DNA from: Welwitschia mirabilis
Lineage: Eukaryota > Gnetophyta > Gnetopsida > Welwitschiales
Assembly: GCA_051453625.1 (NCBI GenBank)
Contig: JBOZIK010000001.1
Span: forward strand, 281,048,617-281,112,616
Length of the DNA: 64,000 bases
Direction of reading: 5' to 3'
The position numbers and the translations under genes were made by a program. This document shows, in pieces, positions 22,685 to 36,124 of this stretch. A model generated the notes under the pieces. It saw only the letters and a list, made by a program, of their open reading frames with translations, made no database searches and was not told the origin of the DNA. Positions within the stretch are counted from its first letter, which is position 1; each line of letters begins with the position of its first letter.

Positions 22685-22782
22685 AAGAGAGGTGCAATGA
22701 CTCAAAGTTTAGAGTTTGACATCAATGCATAACCTCTTAAATGGAGAATGAGTATTTAACCCCTTAGACTACCATCCCATTA
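22685..22782 (-). mobile_element. tRNA-derived SINE remnant
   Basis: The minus strand reads GATGGTAGTCTAAGG, then CTCATTCTCCATTTAAGAGG and TTATGCATTGATGTC. It lines up with the copy at 41163 and has the layout of a SINE head (A-box-like TGGTAGTCTAAG, anticodon-arm-like CTCCATTTAAGAGG, decayed B-box). Tail and target duplication not identified. Confidence 0.55.
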
Positions 22783-23647
22783 GCAACTCCTTTGTTATTG
22801 AGTATATCATATTATTAAAAAAATCAAGTACTTAGTTATACTTTCACTGAACTTCATAACTTAAGATAAAGTTTGGTGTTATTGTATTATTAAAAGAGCA
22901 ATGGTATAAAGTACAAATCATCCATTACTTAAGGTTATTAGAACATTATCCATTACTTAAGGTTATTGGAATATTAGTTGTGAAAGAAAACTTGGATCCT
23001 AGATCTAGATCAAAAGGCTTGAAAACAATCCCTTAAATATTATATCCTACACAGACATATGTCATGTTTTTCAATCCCTATTTCCACACTTAGAATTATC
23101 CTAAGAAGGAAATAATGATGAAGATGACCATAAACAAGTAGTTCAAGAAAGAATGCATCTTACCAAGCTTTATCATGATCATTATGTTAACAACCCCATC
23201 CCAATAAGTTGCATATTCTTCATGAGAATAAATTTATAATGTATTAAAGGTTTACGACTTACAGCTTTACTCAGTAAGGTCCTCATTCTAATAAGAAATG
23301 TAAATGCTTAAGTTGTTCTAAAAGTGAGCTTAATAATTAACTAGAATAACAATTCTAATGGAAAACCCTAACACTAGATATATAAATATGTATTATACCC
23401 TAATGAGGTAGTTGCTTCCATGTTGTTCTACTTAGGGGTTTTTGCCATCATTATTGTTGTATCCTAGACAATCTTTGCCTTGAAGGGAAAAAACTGATTT
23501 TTCATTTATCTAGAAGATATCTAATCATGCTTCCTGCAACATATTATCCAACTTCAAGAATGTACCCAGTTTCATTATAAGCTTCTAAAAAGCTTTTTTA
23601 AAGCTAGACCATAAAAGTCATGTGCTTTTATCTGAGTTAACCTCTTT
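22783..23647. other. Intergenic, nothing recognised
   Basis: AT-rich DNA. The phrase CATTACTTAAGGTTATTGGA occurs twice near 22922-22970, a small tandem repeat. No protein signal found. Confidence 0.5.
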
Positions 23648-24204
23648 TAGGTAAGCAAAGATGAGAAATCATAATAATGCCTAATTTGCTTCGAATCAAA
23701 TATAATCTAAGTGAATGAATAGCCGATGCACCTTTATTNNNNNNNNNNTTTAAATCCTAGTATGTTTGTATTTCTAGTAATCACTAATAAAACTCCAATT
23801 CTTTTAATTTTGTTTTAAAGTAAAAGATCCTAAAATAAAAATAGCCTCAAGAAAAAAAAAACACAAAAAAAAGGATTATTGAGTGAGATACCTAGATTTT
23901 TAGGTTTTCCTAGGTAAGCAAAGATGAGAAATCATAATAATGCCTAATTTGCTTCAAATCAAATATAATCTAAGTGAATGAATAGGCGATGCACCTTTAT
24001 TAAATGAAAGCCACTAAAGATTCAATTATTAAAAAATGAATTTTGAAACCCTAATATGTTTGTATTTCTAGTAACCACTAATAAAACTCTAGGTTTTCTA
24101 ATTTTGTTTTAAAGTAAAAGATCCTAAAATAAAAATAGCCTCAAGCAAAAAACACAAAAAAAGAAATGATTATTAAGTGAGATACCTAGATTTTTAGGTT
24201 TTCC
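23648..24204. repeat. Large tandem duplication with an undersized gap in one copy
   Basis: Two adjacent copies, 23648-23910 and 23911-24204, both starting TAGGTAAGCAAAGATGAG and ending TTTTTAGGTTTTCC, nearly identical by eye. Copy 1 has 10 N (23739-23748) where copy 2 has about 40 bases (24002-24041), so the true gap is about 40 bp. Confidence 0.93.
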
Positions 24205-24249
24205 TTAATTAATTTTATTTTTAAAGAGAATTTTGTAAGCATCATTACT

Positions 24250-26200
24250 ATCAGAACATTTTTCTCTTCATCTAAAGCACAAAGAAATTCCTAACTTGTA
24301 ATAATTAATAATGTTAAGACCTTTATAATTTTTTTACTTAAGGTAAAACTTTTTCAAGCAACTCTAGAAAACCCCTTTTTACTTTAATTGCTAAATCATA
24401 GAAAATGACAAAGAAGTTGGTCCTTTTTTTTCATAGGGAGATTTACTAAGAGCCAAACAAGAAGAGTAATAAACATATGCAATTTAAAGTATAGTCTTTG
24501 TTACTAAAACTTTTTGAGTGAGTGTAAGATTATTATTTTTCCACTTATTTAACTTTTTTTATATTGTAGTAATAGTATAGTTTCATAGCTCCTTACTAGT
24601 AGATTCAAAGAAAAGGGAGTTTCTAATAAGGTAAAGATTATCTTTTGTCTATAGGTTTCCAATTCTTTGGAAAACCTAATCTTTGAAATTAGTGTTCAAA
24701 AGATTTTTGCCAGCTTATGTGATATATGGAATGCTTAAAATATTCATCCACATAAGTAATAACTTACTAACATGCTAACAGTTATTACTAATGGTAAGAA
24801 GATAATTTTCTATAAAGTTTACATTAAGTAATTAAAGAGATAAATCACTAGTAAATTTCATTTGATAAGATTATATTGGAAGTCTTGATAAAGGCCTTAT
24901 GTAAGAAAATCTATTGCAATATCAAATAGATAAGAAGATAAAGCACAATCTTTGAAGAATTGATTTTTGAAGAGAAAAAAGTAACTTAAATCAAGATTTG
25001 TAACAACATGAGCATTTCCATTAGCAAGTTAATGCATGAATTAGATGAATAAATTACTCACCAAAGATTCTCTTTTCTTCCTTAAAAAACAAAAAAAAAT
25101 GACAAGTAATATTAAAATTCTATTCAATTTTATCATAAGGTTTAACATAATTTAGCTTAATAAAAGACACAACTTGGTTAGTTATATTAGCCATTAAAGA
25201 CACTCCTAAGATATAAGTACCTTATGAAGAATATACCTTCCTTTAATAAACTATATCTATTGAAGTATAATAACCTAAAAAATGATTTTTTAAAGTCTTT
25301 GAACAAGAAATTTAGCTATAATTTTATAAGTATTGTATTCAAGAGTTAATAAGCCTCTAAATCTTAATAAGTTGAAGATCATATTATTTAGGAAGAAGTT
25401 GAATTGTACCTTTATTAACTCTATCATCTAGAAATTATTAATGAATCGATTTCTTAAAATAGAAAAAGGATTTTTGCTAATAATATCCTAGTGATTTTTG
25501 TAAAAAGCCATAGGAAAACCATTAAAACTAAGGGTTTTTTCCTTTTGCCAAACTTAAAGTCGCTTCTTTTATTTCTTTAAGAGTATTTTTTTTCCCTTCA
25601 AAAATAGTATGATGCCTCTTTTTTACTAATATCTTTAAATTGATCCTTATAAAAATCTTAACAAAGAACAATACAAGAAAAGCGATTAGCTAAGAAATTA
25701 TTCATGGTGCTATCAAATCTTCAATAATAAAATCATCAAGTTTTAAAGTTTGTAATTTGAGAATATGGTTTTTATCTTTGAGGAATCTACAAGATTCCTT
25801 GTAGATGTAACTTTTAGTAAGAGTACCTTTAAGTTCAATAATATCCTAGTATGTCTTAACAAAATGATATCTAGCTAAGGATTCATGTGCTATAATAGCA
25901 AAAGGATTATGATCTAAAAGTCGTTACTTCAATTTGATACTTTCTAATAATCTAGCTTCAATTTGATTTTTTTTTGGGTAAATTCTTTACTAAACCATCA
26001 AGCATAGTTATACTCCTATAAGTACCTTTATGCCACCATTGAATGAAACTTATGTTACTAATAGGTCTTAGCTTTTCATTATGTAATAATTCAAAAATAT
26101 GTTGCCTAGGATTTGAACAACTATTTTGTCTTTCATACAAAAAGCTCTTATTTATAAAAAATTGAGATATTAGCAAAAGAGACATAAAGTCTAATAAAAA
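24250..26200 (-). mobile_element. LINE (L1-type), decayed: reverse transcriptase region
   Basis: On the minus strand, from 26.18 down: a pre-RT segment (ISFIQWWHKGTYRSI), the RT start NGFPMAFYKNH, GTIQLLPK, then YKIIAKFLVQRL and, near 25.2 kb, FIKGRYILHKVLI. This is the order in plant L1-type RT (DGFPxxFF, xLIPK, YKIIAKxLxxRL, QxAFIxGRxIxDN). Many stops, several at expected Trp codons. The lower end is uncertain; I recognise little below about 24.9 kb. Confidence 0.7.
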
Positions 26201-26384
26201 ATAGTAAAAATAAGTAGTAATTAACTAGAATTTAACTCTCTTACTAAGATTCCAATAAGGTGAATTAGAAATATGAAATGTAATTAATTTGTAAATAATA
26301 ATAATGGTAAGTTCTCTAATCCTCTATTAGAGGTGTATCACATAAACTAACCTTTTTGTTTTAAGAGAAATAATTGGATATATA

Positions 26385-26744
26385 TTATTGTAAAATAGAA
26401 TATGCAATACTAGAATAAAGATTTCTGTTACTAGGCTGTCTCCATGACTGCAGGGAAAGAACCTCACATCTGATCCGAAAAAATATAGGCCAAATAATTA
26501 CTAGGCTTCTAAAATAAAAATGCAGAGGTGCAAGACTAGAGTAAAAGGGAATAAAAAATTTTAGCTCAATGACACTGCTAAGAGATGAAAGGTATGCGAA
26601 AGATGAAGTGGAAATTCTTAAGACTAACAAAGCAAATTGGTAAGCCCCTTTAGCATACTTATTAATCAATTCATCAAAGAATCTCTGGCTGTAGGCTTTC
26701 TGAGTGTCTGTATCAGTGAGGATGTTCTTGACATTATTTATCAT
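26385..26744 (-). other. Unrecognised 119-codon open frame
   Basis: Open for 119 codons, with no stop amid otherwise heavily broken DNA. The N-terminal part is polar (DTDTQKAYSQRFFDELINKY), the rest hydrophobic and Ser/Phe-rich. It lies between two decayed LINEs and no family is recognised. No promoter is evident; probably chance or part of a LINE tail. Confidence 0.25.
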
Positions 26745-26749
26745 TTCTT

Positions 26750-29700
26750 TTTTTAAAATTGCCTTTATTGCTCTATGTTGATTCTTGTCTAGATGCCACT
26801 TTAGGGCTATTCTTTTGTGAGCTATAATAATCTTCTATCTTGAGGATCATAAATGAACTTCTAAAATTTCATAATAGTCAACATAGTCCGTGAACGAGGC
26901 CCTCGCATCATACTTTACTTCCTCCATTTTGTGTTCTTCCTCCTAGTTATAAAACCTTGGTTACTGCTCTAGTTGGTGTTACCCAACTATTTCCCCTCCC
27001 TCTCTTACTACACATAGTTTGGTTGCGCACTGTCCTTTTATCTATCCTTATTGTCACTTTTATCACTAATTATAACAATTTTCAATTGACTAGGTGAGAC
27101 TGGGCTCTCTCCATACTTCTCCTTTAGTTTTTACCTCCTGCTACCCTTCGGTTGGATCTGGGCCTAAGCGCCCTTGTTGCTTTGGTGCTTCTACATCCTC
27201 ATCCTAGATGCCCTCTTCAAAAATCTCTACTCTTTTGTGCTTTTAGGAAGGGACTCTTATGTCTATTCTAACTTTTTTTTTGGTTACCACATGCCTCTTC
27301 ACCCAATTACAAAACACCTTTGCTCTTTGGAGTAATTTTCTTTTATGCAAACTACCCAAAGCATATGGAAATTTTGACCTAATTGTTTATGTAATGCTAG
27401 TTTGCAAATGAGGGCTAAATGCTTACAAGGTATTTTTTTTTCCTTTGAGATTTTCTATGAAGAACAGTAATAGGTTAACTATTCTTCCTTCTTGCACTAT
27501 TAGCAGAAAATTGAAATGTAAGCTTTAAGCTTTGAATGGTTTATGTTCTAAATGTTGAAGTGATCCATGAATTCAGCCACAAACCCACATGGCTGCTATA
27601 AGTCCACTTTGGAGATATTCTTTTACACTTCTAAGTGTCCTTCATTTGAAAAAATGGTCTACATTTGTGTACCCAAAGAAGGAGGGTAGCACTAGTTTCC
27701 CTTCTTCTCTTAGACCCATTGCTTGAGCTATTAACTCAGGATTTAATATGGTTTACATAGTTGCAAGAGTTATGAATTATCGATATGCCACATTGGCCAT
27801 GTATGCATGTCATATGATATTGGTGAACTCCAATACTGCCTTTTGCTTTGGGATTTGACACCCATCCAAAACTAGCTTCTCTCGCACTACTGCCTTTGTT
27901 AAATCAAAACCTAGGTCTTCTTTGAGCTCCAGTAAGAACTCCATCCAAGATGTTGGTTACGCTCCTACAACTCTACATTACTTCAAAATTTGTATTATTC
28001 TTCATCTTGAACGAGGGCATTACTCATTCTCCTCAATACTTGAAAGGCTTGAATCTTTTATTTAATTATTACAGTGGTTTCAATTGCACTTGATACCTAT
28101 AACAAGAAAAGACAATTGTTTTGCACACACCAGATGAACCATAAACAACTCTATAGTAGTTACACATTAACAGCAAGACTCTATCCCAAGTGATCCATCT
28201 ATCAATAACTCACCACACTGTGATTGTGAATGGACGAGGCCAGAATGAGTTCTTTACCATCTCTGCCATACCACATGCAAAACAATCTTTTGGCATGCTT
28301 AGCCCTTTATGCCTAAGCCTAGTTATGCTTAACACTTTATTTTTTAGGATTAATCACTTTAAAATCATGTACTTACCTACTACTTCTATCCTTCATATGT
28401 ATTCTATGTATTTGTTAACTCCTTACATAATTTTTAAGATAGCTTTGGTAGAAACTCTCCTACCATCTATCAGCCTTATATCTTACTTGACAAAAAAAAT
28501 GTTTATAGTTTTTAGGATTTCTTTTAGAGTCTTAATTACTACCCTCATTTTTTGTTGCTGTATCCGAACATTATTCGTCACATTCCAATAGTCTCTTAAT
28601 TGTTACCTTACTATTTTTTGCAACTATATTTTGACACTATTCAGCTCTTAAATTTGATTTGGAATTTTTCTATTAATGATATTCAAATGCCAAAAAGGTA
28701 TGTCACCTTTTCCAATTGATCAACTTGTTAATTTTTTTAGTTTTTCTCTTCCTTTAAAAAGAGATTCTTAGAAGAAGGAATCCTCTCAGCTGGGTTTATA
28801 AAGAGATTTCCAGAAGGGGGATCCCCTGCTAACGTTTCCAACCCTTATATCTTATTTTTAGTAGTTTTTTTTCCCAAGGCATGTTTTCTCCTACCTCTAT
28901 TTTAATGATTCTTTTAAACCTTGTTAAAACACACTATCTCTAACATCTTTAACCCTCTAGATCCTAGACTCCATTGGCTTTGCTATCATTTCTCAAGCTA
29001 TTATAAGGAATCTCATCCCTCCATGTCCTTTAGCCCAAATGAAGTTTCTGATTAATCAGTTTCACATATTCTTTATCTTTTATGAAATCACTCCATAAGA
29101 AGCACTATACTTTTCTATCATAAAAATAATAATTTTTGTTATAATAATTATCCATCTACTTAATAGGAAAATGGCATTCCACAAATTGCATCACCTTTTC
29201 ACCTTCAGTAGTAAAGCCTCCTATGATGAGATATTCTTCCATTTGAACAAAGGAATTCCTAAGTAAATTTCATTTTCTTTTTCTTTTTTAATACCTAATA
29301 TTCTTTTTATACTCCATTTGAACATTGACCCAAGTGTTAACCAACTATTCTCCAACATTGACTCTTTAGTGAAATTTTTTAAACCCTGGTCGATGGCCCT
29401 AATCTATTAAGTGTTGGCTTTTAATAGGATAATGGAATCATTTATGAAATGATTCATAGCTTGTCTAGCCCATGAATAGTTGCTTCCATCCTCCCCTCTT
29501 AGCAAATGTAATCTTGCAGTACATCTAGGACTAGAATGAATGAGTATGATAAGAGAAGATCCCCTTGTTGTAGACATCTATTCATGCTAAAATATCAATG
29601 TGTTTCTAGATTGACTTTCAGTGTGAAATTGACTATCCTTTGTATTTATAAAATTAGGCTAATAAATTTAGAGGAAAAACCCTTGAAAACCCTTGGTTCT

Positions 29701-32700
29701 TAACACATGCTCTAAAAAATCCATCACATAGTATCATAGGATTTTTAATATCTCATTTTAGAGTGTAGCCTCTTCTATTCTTTCTTTCAAGAGAATGAAA
29801 GATTTCATGGTTGAAAATAACTAGGCCCAAAATGCAACATTATTCTAGTAAGCCTACTTAATTTGATCTCATAATAGACTTCAAAGTGGATCTAGTTTTA
29901 CTCACTAGGACCTTTAAACTGTAGATAGCATTACAAACTTATATACACCAATAGTCATTTACTTCTTTTACTTTGACCTTTTTTAAAATCACTATGACGT
30001 GGGTGTTATTACAGGAATAGGGAATAACTCCTCATCTCAACACCTAGTTAAAAGCATTTATAACTAACTGCTCAATGAATTTCTAATATTTTTGGAAAAA
30101 AATCCATTGTCCATCCATCTAGCCCTGGACTTATATTAAGTTTCATCCTCTTAAAATCTTTTAAATCTTCTCCTTCTTCATCTTACTTAGCAAGTATTTT
30201 CCCCATCATAAGTTAGTCCATAGAGTGAAGGGACTCGTCATACTAGATTCTATCCACAAATATTAAGACTATTTGTGAAGGCCTCCAGGACTTCCTTATT
30301 TTGACAACATTTGTCCTTCCACTAGACTGCTTTGATAACATTTATCTCCTTCCTCAAAGTTACGATATTGAAGAAATACTTTTAACTGCCTATTACCATT
30401 CTTGAGCTAATTAATGTGAGCTTTTTGTTATCAGTATAGTTCCTCTAGCATTCTATGATAATGTAGATTCCAAAGATTCTTCCACTCTTCCTCTTGTAGG
30501 TTTTCTCCTTCCTCTTGATCCCACTGGATTTTCAAGATTTCCTCCTTGAACTTCCTCTTTTCTTAAAATTTCATTTCTTAAGATTTTCTCCACTCCTTAA
30601 TCCAAATATTTTCCTTTTGAAAATTCTAATGTAGGTTCTTAATTAGTCTAGCCCCACCCTTTATTCAGTTTCTCTCTATATCTATTCTACTTTCTCTTCT
30701 TGGAAGGCTCCACCATAGTTGTGTGGCTTAGGCAGCTCAAAACCAGGACTTGATTTTCATCTGCTTGTGCTATATAGTGGTATTATTAACCTGGAGGTAT
30801 TGTTGAACATGTTACTATTGAACTAGAGGTGTTGTTAGATATGTTGCTATTGACCTGAAAGTGTTGTTGGATATGTTCTCAAACATGAAAGGGAATCTCT
30901 TGCAACTACTTTTATTTTGAAGAACGATGATTCACCTATGATTTGATTACCATTTGTCTCCACTTATAAATATCCATTTCTTTTCTTTACACACCCAGTA
31001 GAAATCATCACTCTATCTATTCTAAATAAAATCTTGTCTATCCTTCTTCTTTAATTTGACTAGGTGAACTGAACTTGATGAAGTAAAAGATCTATTCACT
31101 CCTCCCTTGCTTCTTCTAATTAAATAAGATCTAATTGAAACCTCCTATTATGATACATTTCTTATGATTGACCTTCTCCTAAACTTGCTTCAAAACTTTG
31201 TTCTTTGTTGTTATGCATTGTGATGCATATATATTTACTAATAGCTAATTCTAAATTGCTATTATTTGGTATCACTTATTATTTTTCAATCCTTATATAA
31301 TATACCTTTTTTTTTAACAAGATTAGGAGTCCTCCCCCACCCCCCAAAACTATAGTTAGGCACCCATTCAGTGTTCCATTGACTACTTAAAGTAATTAGG
31401 TTATACCTTTTATGNNNNNNNNNNNNNNNNNNNNNNNNNNNNNNNNNNNNNNNNNNNNNNNNNNNNNNNNNNNNNNNNNNNNNNNNNNNNNNNNNNNNNN
31501 NNNNNNNNNNNNNNGGTTATCCCTTTTCTGAACTTTTATATCTTGTATATATACTATTTCAACTTTATGCATACTAATGAATTCGTATAATGGATTAATT
31601 TTAGAGGCAACTTTCATGCCTTTAATGTTCTAGCTTGGGATATTTATTTATTCTTCTTTTTAGGGGCTTTATCTGACATATCTATTAGAGTCCTTTGTAA
31701 TATTCTCGTTGCCTTTCTTTCTTGCTTTCACCTTAGTAATTGATCTCCTTGCCTTCTTAAGGGTTGTATTTTATTCTAAATTCTCATAATCTGAATTGGA
31801 TCTAGATTCATCTAAATCATTACTAGTAAGAGGAGAAAATTTATTTCCTTTACTCTTATTTGGCTCCTTTTGCTACTTTGTTTAGCTAAGCTTCTAACTT
31901 TTTCCTAGCATTTCCTCTTTACTACCCTAGTTGTACTACTGATGCTTGTCCTGCTGCTTTCTTTTACCTTCATTACCTTTTAATCTAACCATCATGTTTA
32001 TTTTTTAATTTCTCTTCACTCTTTGGAAGTCATTCTTGTCCTTCTTAATTCTACATTCACTTAACTTATGACCATATCTTTTGTAGTATTAACACTACTT
32101 TATTTGAAAAATCTTAGTCAAGTGCCCTTTTTTTACCATACTTTTCATAGGTTTTCTTCCTACTCATTGGACAAAACCTTTCTGAGTGCCTTATGACTGA
32201 GCATAAAGAATAAGATAAAAGTATTTCATACTCCACCTTAACCTTATCAACTCCATAACAATGTATAATTTTAAAACTCCCTAGATTCCTTGTTAGCTTA
32301 ACATCTATTCCTGTGCAGAATCTGAGAATGACTAGCCTCATACCACTGATAGTTACTAGATTAAACTTAACTACCTCTCCAGATTTTGATTCTAATTCCT
32401 AATTTTATAGGGACAAAATCAGCCCTCTTAATTTTACCCAAATCAGTAGCCTCTGAAAGATCTTGCTCACATCTTTCTCCTGTTGGCATCTAGGTAAGAC
32501 AAGTTTCTATATGAAAAAAGACTAAAATCCTTTTGTCATAACAAAATTCAAGTCCTTCTTAGATGTAAAATTAAACAAAGATAAACCTTCTACAAGGGCA
32601 ATGACCTAAATAAAACTTCTATGTTTGGTCTTGATCTAGCTAAGATAAAATGTACTATAAGACTCAACCTATTCTACCCTTTTCCCAGTAGGGAATGCTC

Positions 32701-33000
32701 TGGGGCTATTCTAATCTTATAGGTTTTATTTTATTTTTGAAATTACATTACAAGGGGCTCCATAACCTTACCTCATGCAGATTTCCTACCTGTTTAACTT
32801 CTAAAGATCTTGGAAATGCTTGAACTACTTCAATAATGTTGCACCCTCTACTCCATCAAAAAACCTACTTTGGACCTATTACTGTCATCACTACCACCAT
32901 CATCCACCTCCATTCTCTATTAGTGAAGCTCATTGCCACTCCTTCTAGCCTTCTTCCTATAACTCTAGCTCATCTTATTTGCATGAAGTGTAACCGTAAC
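26750..33000 (-). mobile_element. LINE (L1-type), decayed, near full length
   Basis: Minus-strand order: ORF1 remnant with a zinc-knuckle-like CSVIRHSERFC (about 32.17 kb), an endonuclease start at about 31.65-31.5 kb just before a gap, RT start SPGLDG-like at about 30.1 kb, RT pieces CNAIYS and RGYTLK near 29.95-29.75 kb, YLGIPLF at about 29.25 kb, NFIWAKGHGG at about 29.0 kb, and a zf-RVT remnant (CFACGMAEMVKNSFW) at about 28.26 kb. Stops interrupt every segment. Below 27.9 kb the assignment rests on similarity to the neighbouring copy at 33.5-34.1 kb. Confidence 0.75.
31415..31514. other. Assembly gap (100 N)
   Basis: Exactly 100 N, the conventional length for a gap of unknown size. It cuts the LINE endonuclease. 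Confidence 0.95.
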
Positions 33001-35415
33001 ACAAAATCCCTACATCCTCATGAAAAAATCCTCTTAGTTCTCTCCTCATAACCAAATTTTGTGATGAATTGATATGAACTTTATCATTAATCTTTTTTTT
33101 TGGGAAAAATTCATGTATGTACTACTTAAACAAGAAAGGAATTGTACAAATAGAAGTTTCTAGGGAAACTATCAAGTAGATAGCCGGGTAAAACCATTTC
33201 CCCTACTGTCTTAGATAAGAAAAAAATAATAGAATTGATTGTCCAATTGTAGGGACCAATTCTTGCAAGTCAAAATTTAAAACGAAGTAGGGGCTTTGGC
33301 CTAGGGTTCAATGTAAACTAGACTAAAAACATTAAAAGAAACAAAAACAAACTAAGTAGAAAAGAGGCTTCAAAAATAATATTGCAGAAATGCACTATCT
33401 AGCTAATCAATTAGTAAACTTGCCTTACATTTTTTTTGACTATTTGATTAAAGAATTTAGTAGTGTATGCCATTCATCTATTATCATATATCATAATATC
33501 TTTTATATTATTGATCTCTACCCTCTTTTTTGCTACATTTGCTGCTTGATGTCTATTCTTATCTGGGTGTCATTTCAAGGCTAGTTTTTGATGTACATAT
33601 ATGATTTCTTATATTGATATTCTTAGGTTAATAACCAAAATTTCAAAGCAACCTATTAAGCTCGTGAATTGAGCTTTAACATTGTGTTCTTCTTTTCTAG
33701 TTTCACTACCTAGACTCTTCTTCTTAGAATCAACATCTTTATCTGCCCATAAGGAGTTCGAGCCTAAGCCTTCATCCTATGGATCTCCTTGTTCACCTTG
33801 GGCTTACTATTTTCTGCTACCCCTATGATGCTACTCCTTTTATTGAGCACTTGTACTTGCCTTGTCTTTATCATCGCTTAATATAATTACCTCAGGTTTA
33901 GAAATAGCCTCTTGCTCTACTTTATTTTTTGTCACTCTCTGTGGGAACATAGGGTTTGAACTACTTCCCTCACAAACCTTCGCTTGGAGTTCTAACTTTT
34001 CATCTTTTCTAGGAGCATTAAAGTCTTTCTATCTTTTAAGGAAGGGTTTTTTTACTCTCTATTACTGCAAGAATTGTGGTTTTTAGAAGGCTTCCCCTCT
34101 TTCTTGTGTTATGGTGCCTTTGTTGCAACTACCTGCATTTTACTTCCTCACCCTTTAAGAACTCTTTTAGCTTGCAAATAAGTTTTAAATGTTTGCCTTA
34201 GTCTTACCTTTTAATTTCTCAATACGAAAAAGATGGAGATTAACCCATATTCCTTTCCTCCAAGTAATGAGAAAGCTAAAGTGAAGCCCTATAAGCTTGG
34301 AATGGTTTCCCTTCTAGATAATAAATTCGTTGATGAATTCCACCACTAGCACCCAGAATTATCTAAGGAATTAGTTTGCATTAGCATGGCCATAGAATGA
34401 ATGGAGCACTAACTTGCTTTCTTTCCTAAGGCCTATGACACACGTAATCAAAATCGAAGTCATGATAATCCTTATTCTACCTACTATGAGATTTTATTTA
34501 ACCACTTCTTTTACAAAGTTAAAGCTCAAGTTACCTTTTAGCTTAGCCAGAAACACCCACCCTACTTATTAAATCCTACGTTAAAGGTTCTCACTATTTT
34601 GGAATTTGGAATTGTTTACTAGTTCGTGGTGCAGATGCTTCCCCTTCCTCTTGAACATCCAGATAGTTACAAACTTTTCTAAATGAGAGAGGTGGTTACT
34701 TATGCATTTGGAGACATCCCAGTAAAAATGAAACTATTTTTCATCCTCTAGATAAACCATAGCACCATTTCATGACTTCTGCTGTTGTTCACAAGAATGC
34801 TATTCTAAAAGGACCTTTTGTTAATTTTCCTTTATACATCTAACGTGAATGAATAGTCCCAAAATAGGTGCCATACTAATTTCTCCCCTTTACATGCTTG
34901 ACATTTCACCAAGACTCACAAACCACTCTACCTCAATCTTACTACTATAGGAATCCTAGTCTTTCTAATGAGCTATTTAAGAACCACATACTTACTAGTG
35001 GCCTCTTTTTTCTCAATCTCTGCTAAACTCTTATCATGGTTATACTTTGCATAAGAAGCGCTTTAGGGGATATTCTCCCACTATTAATCAATCTAGTGTC
35101 CTTTTTCTTGGGAACTAAAATTACTCCTTAGAAGAAATTTTAAAAAAATTTTAATTACATCTTTTATTCTCTAATCTTCTTCCTAGTAATGCCTATATAA
35201 GTTCTAATAGTTCTTAAGATTCCTTCCCACTTTAACTTCTAGCTTTACTCTAATCCTCCTCATGTTCGGGAAGTCTAAAAAGCTCCTTCCATCAATGAGC
35301 TTAGAATTACACAAGGGTATTATTCCTTCTCCAGTGAACTAAGTAGAAATTTTTTCTATAGTTTTCCTTCCTTTGCATAGGGCTATCCAAAATGAAGAAT
35401 CCTCCTCACGCGTTG

Positions 35416-35416
<1 letters not shown>

Positions 35417-35489
<73 letters not shown>
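35417..35489. other. Run of 73 G, probable sequencing artefact
   Basis: An unbroken G homopolymer ends exactly where the N gap begins. Two-colour Illumina chemistry reports G when signal is lost. The same homopolymer produces spurious Gly/Pro frames. Confidence 0.85.
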
Positions 35490-36124
35490 NNNNNNNNNNN
35501 NNNNNNNNNNNNNNNNNNNNNNNNNNNNNNNNNNNNNNNNNNNNNNNNNNNNNNNNNNNNNNNNNNNNNNNNNNNNNNNNNNNNNNNNNNNNNNNNNNNN
35601 NNNNNNNNNNNNNNNNNNNNNNNNNNNNNNNNNNNNNNNNNNNNNNNNNNNNNNNNNNNNNNNNNNNNNNNNNNNNNNNNNNNNNNNNNNNNNNNNNNNN
35701 NNNNNNNNNNNNNNNNNNNNNNNNNNNNNNNNNNNNNNNNNNNNNNNNNNNNNNNNNNNNNNNNNNNNNNNNNNNNNNNNNNNNNNNNNNNNNNNNNNNN
35801 NNNNNNNNNNNNNNNNNNNNNNNNNNNNNNNNNNNNNNNNNNNNNNNNNNNNNNNNNNNNNNNNNNNNNNNNNNNNNNNNNNNNNNNNNNNNNNNNNNNN
35901 NNNNNNNNNNNNNNNNNNNNNNNNNNNNNNNNNNNNNNNNNNNNNNNNNNNNNNNNNNNNNNNNNNNNNNNNNNNNNNNNNNNNNNNNNNNNNNNNNNNN
36001 NNNNNNNNNNNNNNNNNNNNNNNNNNNNNNNNNNNNNNNNNNNNNNNNNNNNNNNNNNNNNNNNNNNNNNNNNNNNNNNNNNNNNNNNNNNNNNNNNNNN
36101 NNNNNNNNNNNNNNNNNNNNNNNN
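35490..36124. other. Assembly gap (635 N)
   Basis: Gap inside the second LINE. LINE similarity resumes on its right side. Confidence 0.95.

Noticed and set aside
28190-28591. 133-codon plus-strand frame
   Set aside because: Antisense to the LINE zf-RVT region; the minus strand carries the recognisable signal.
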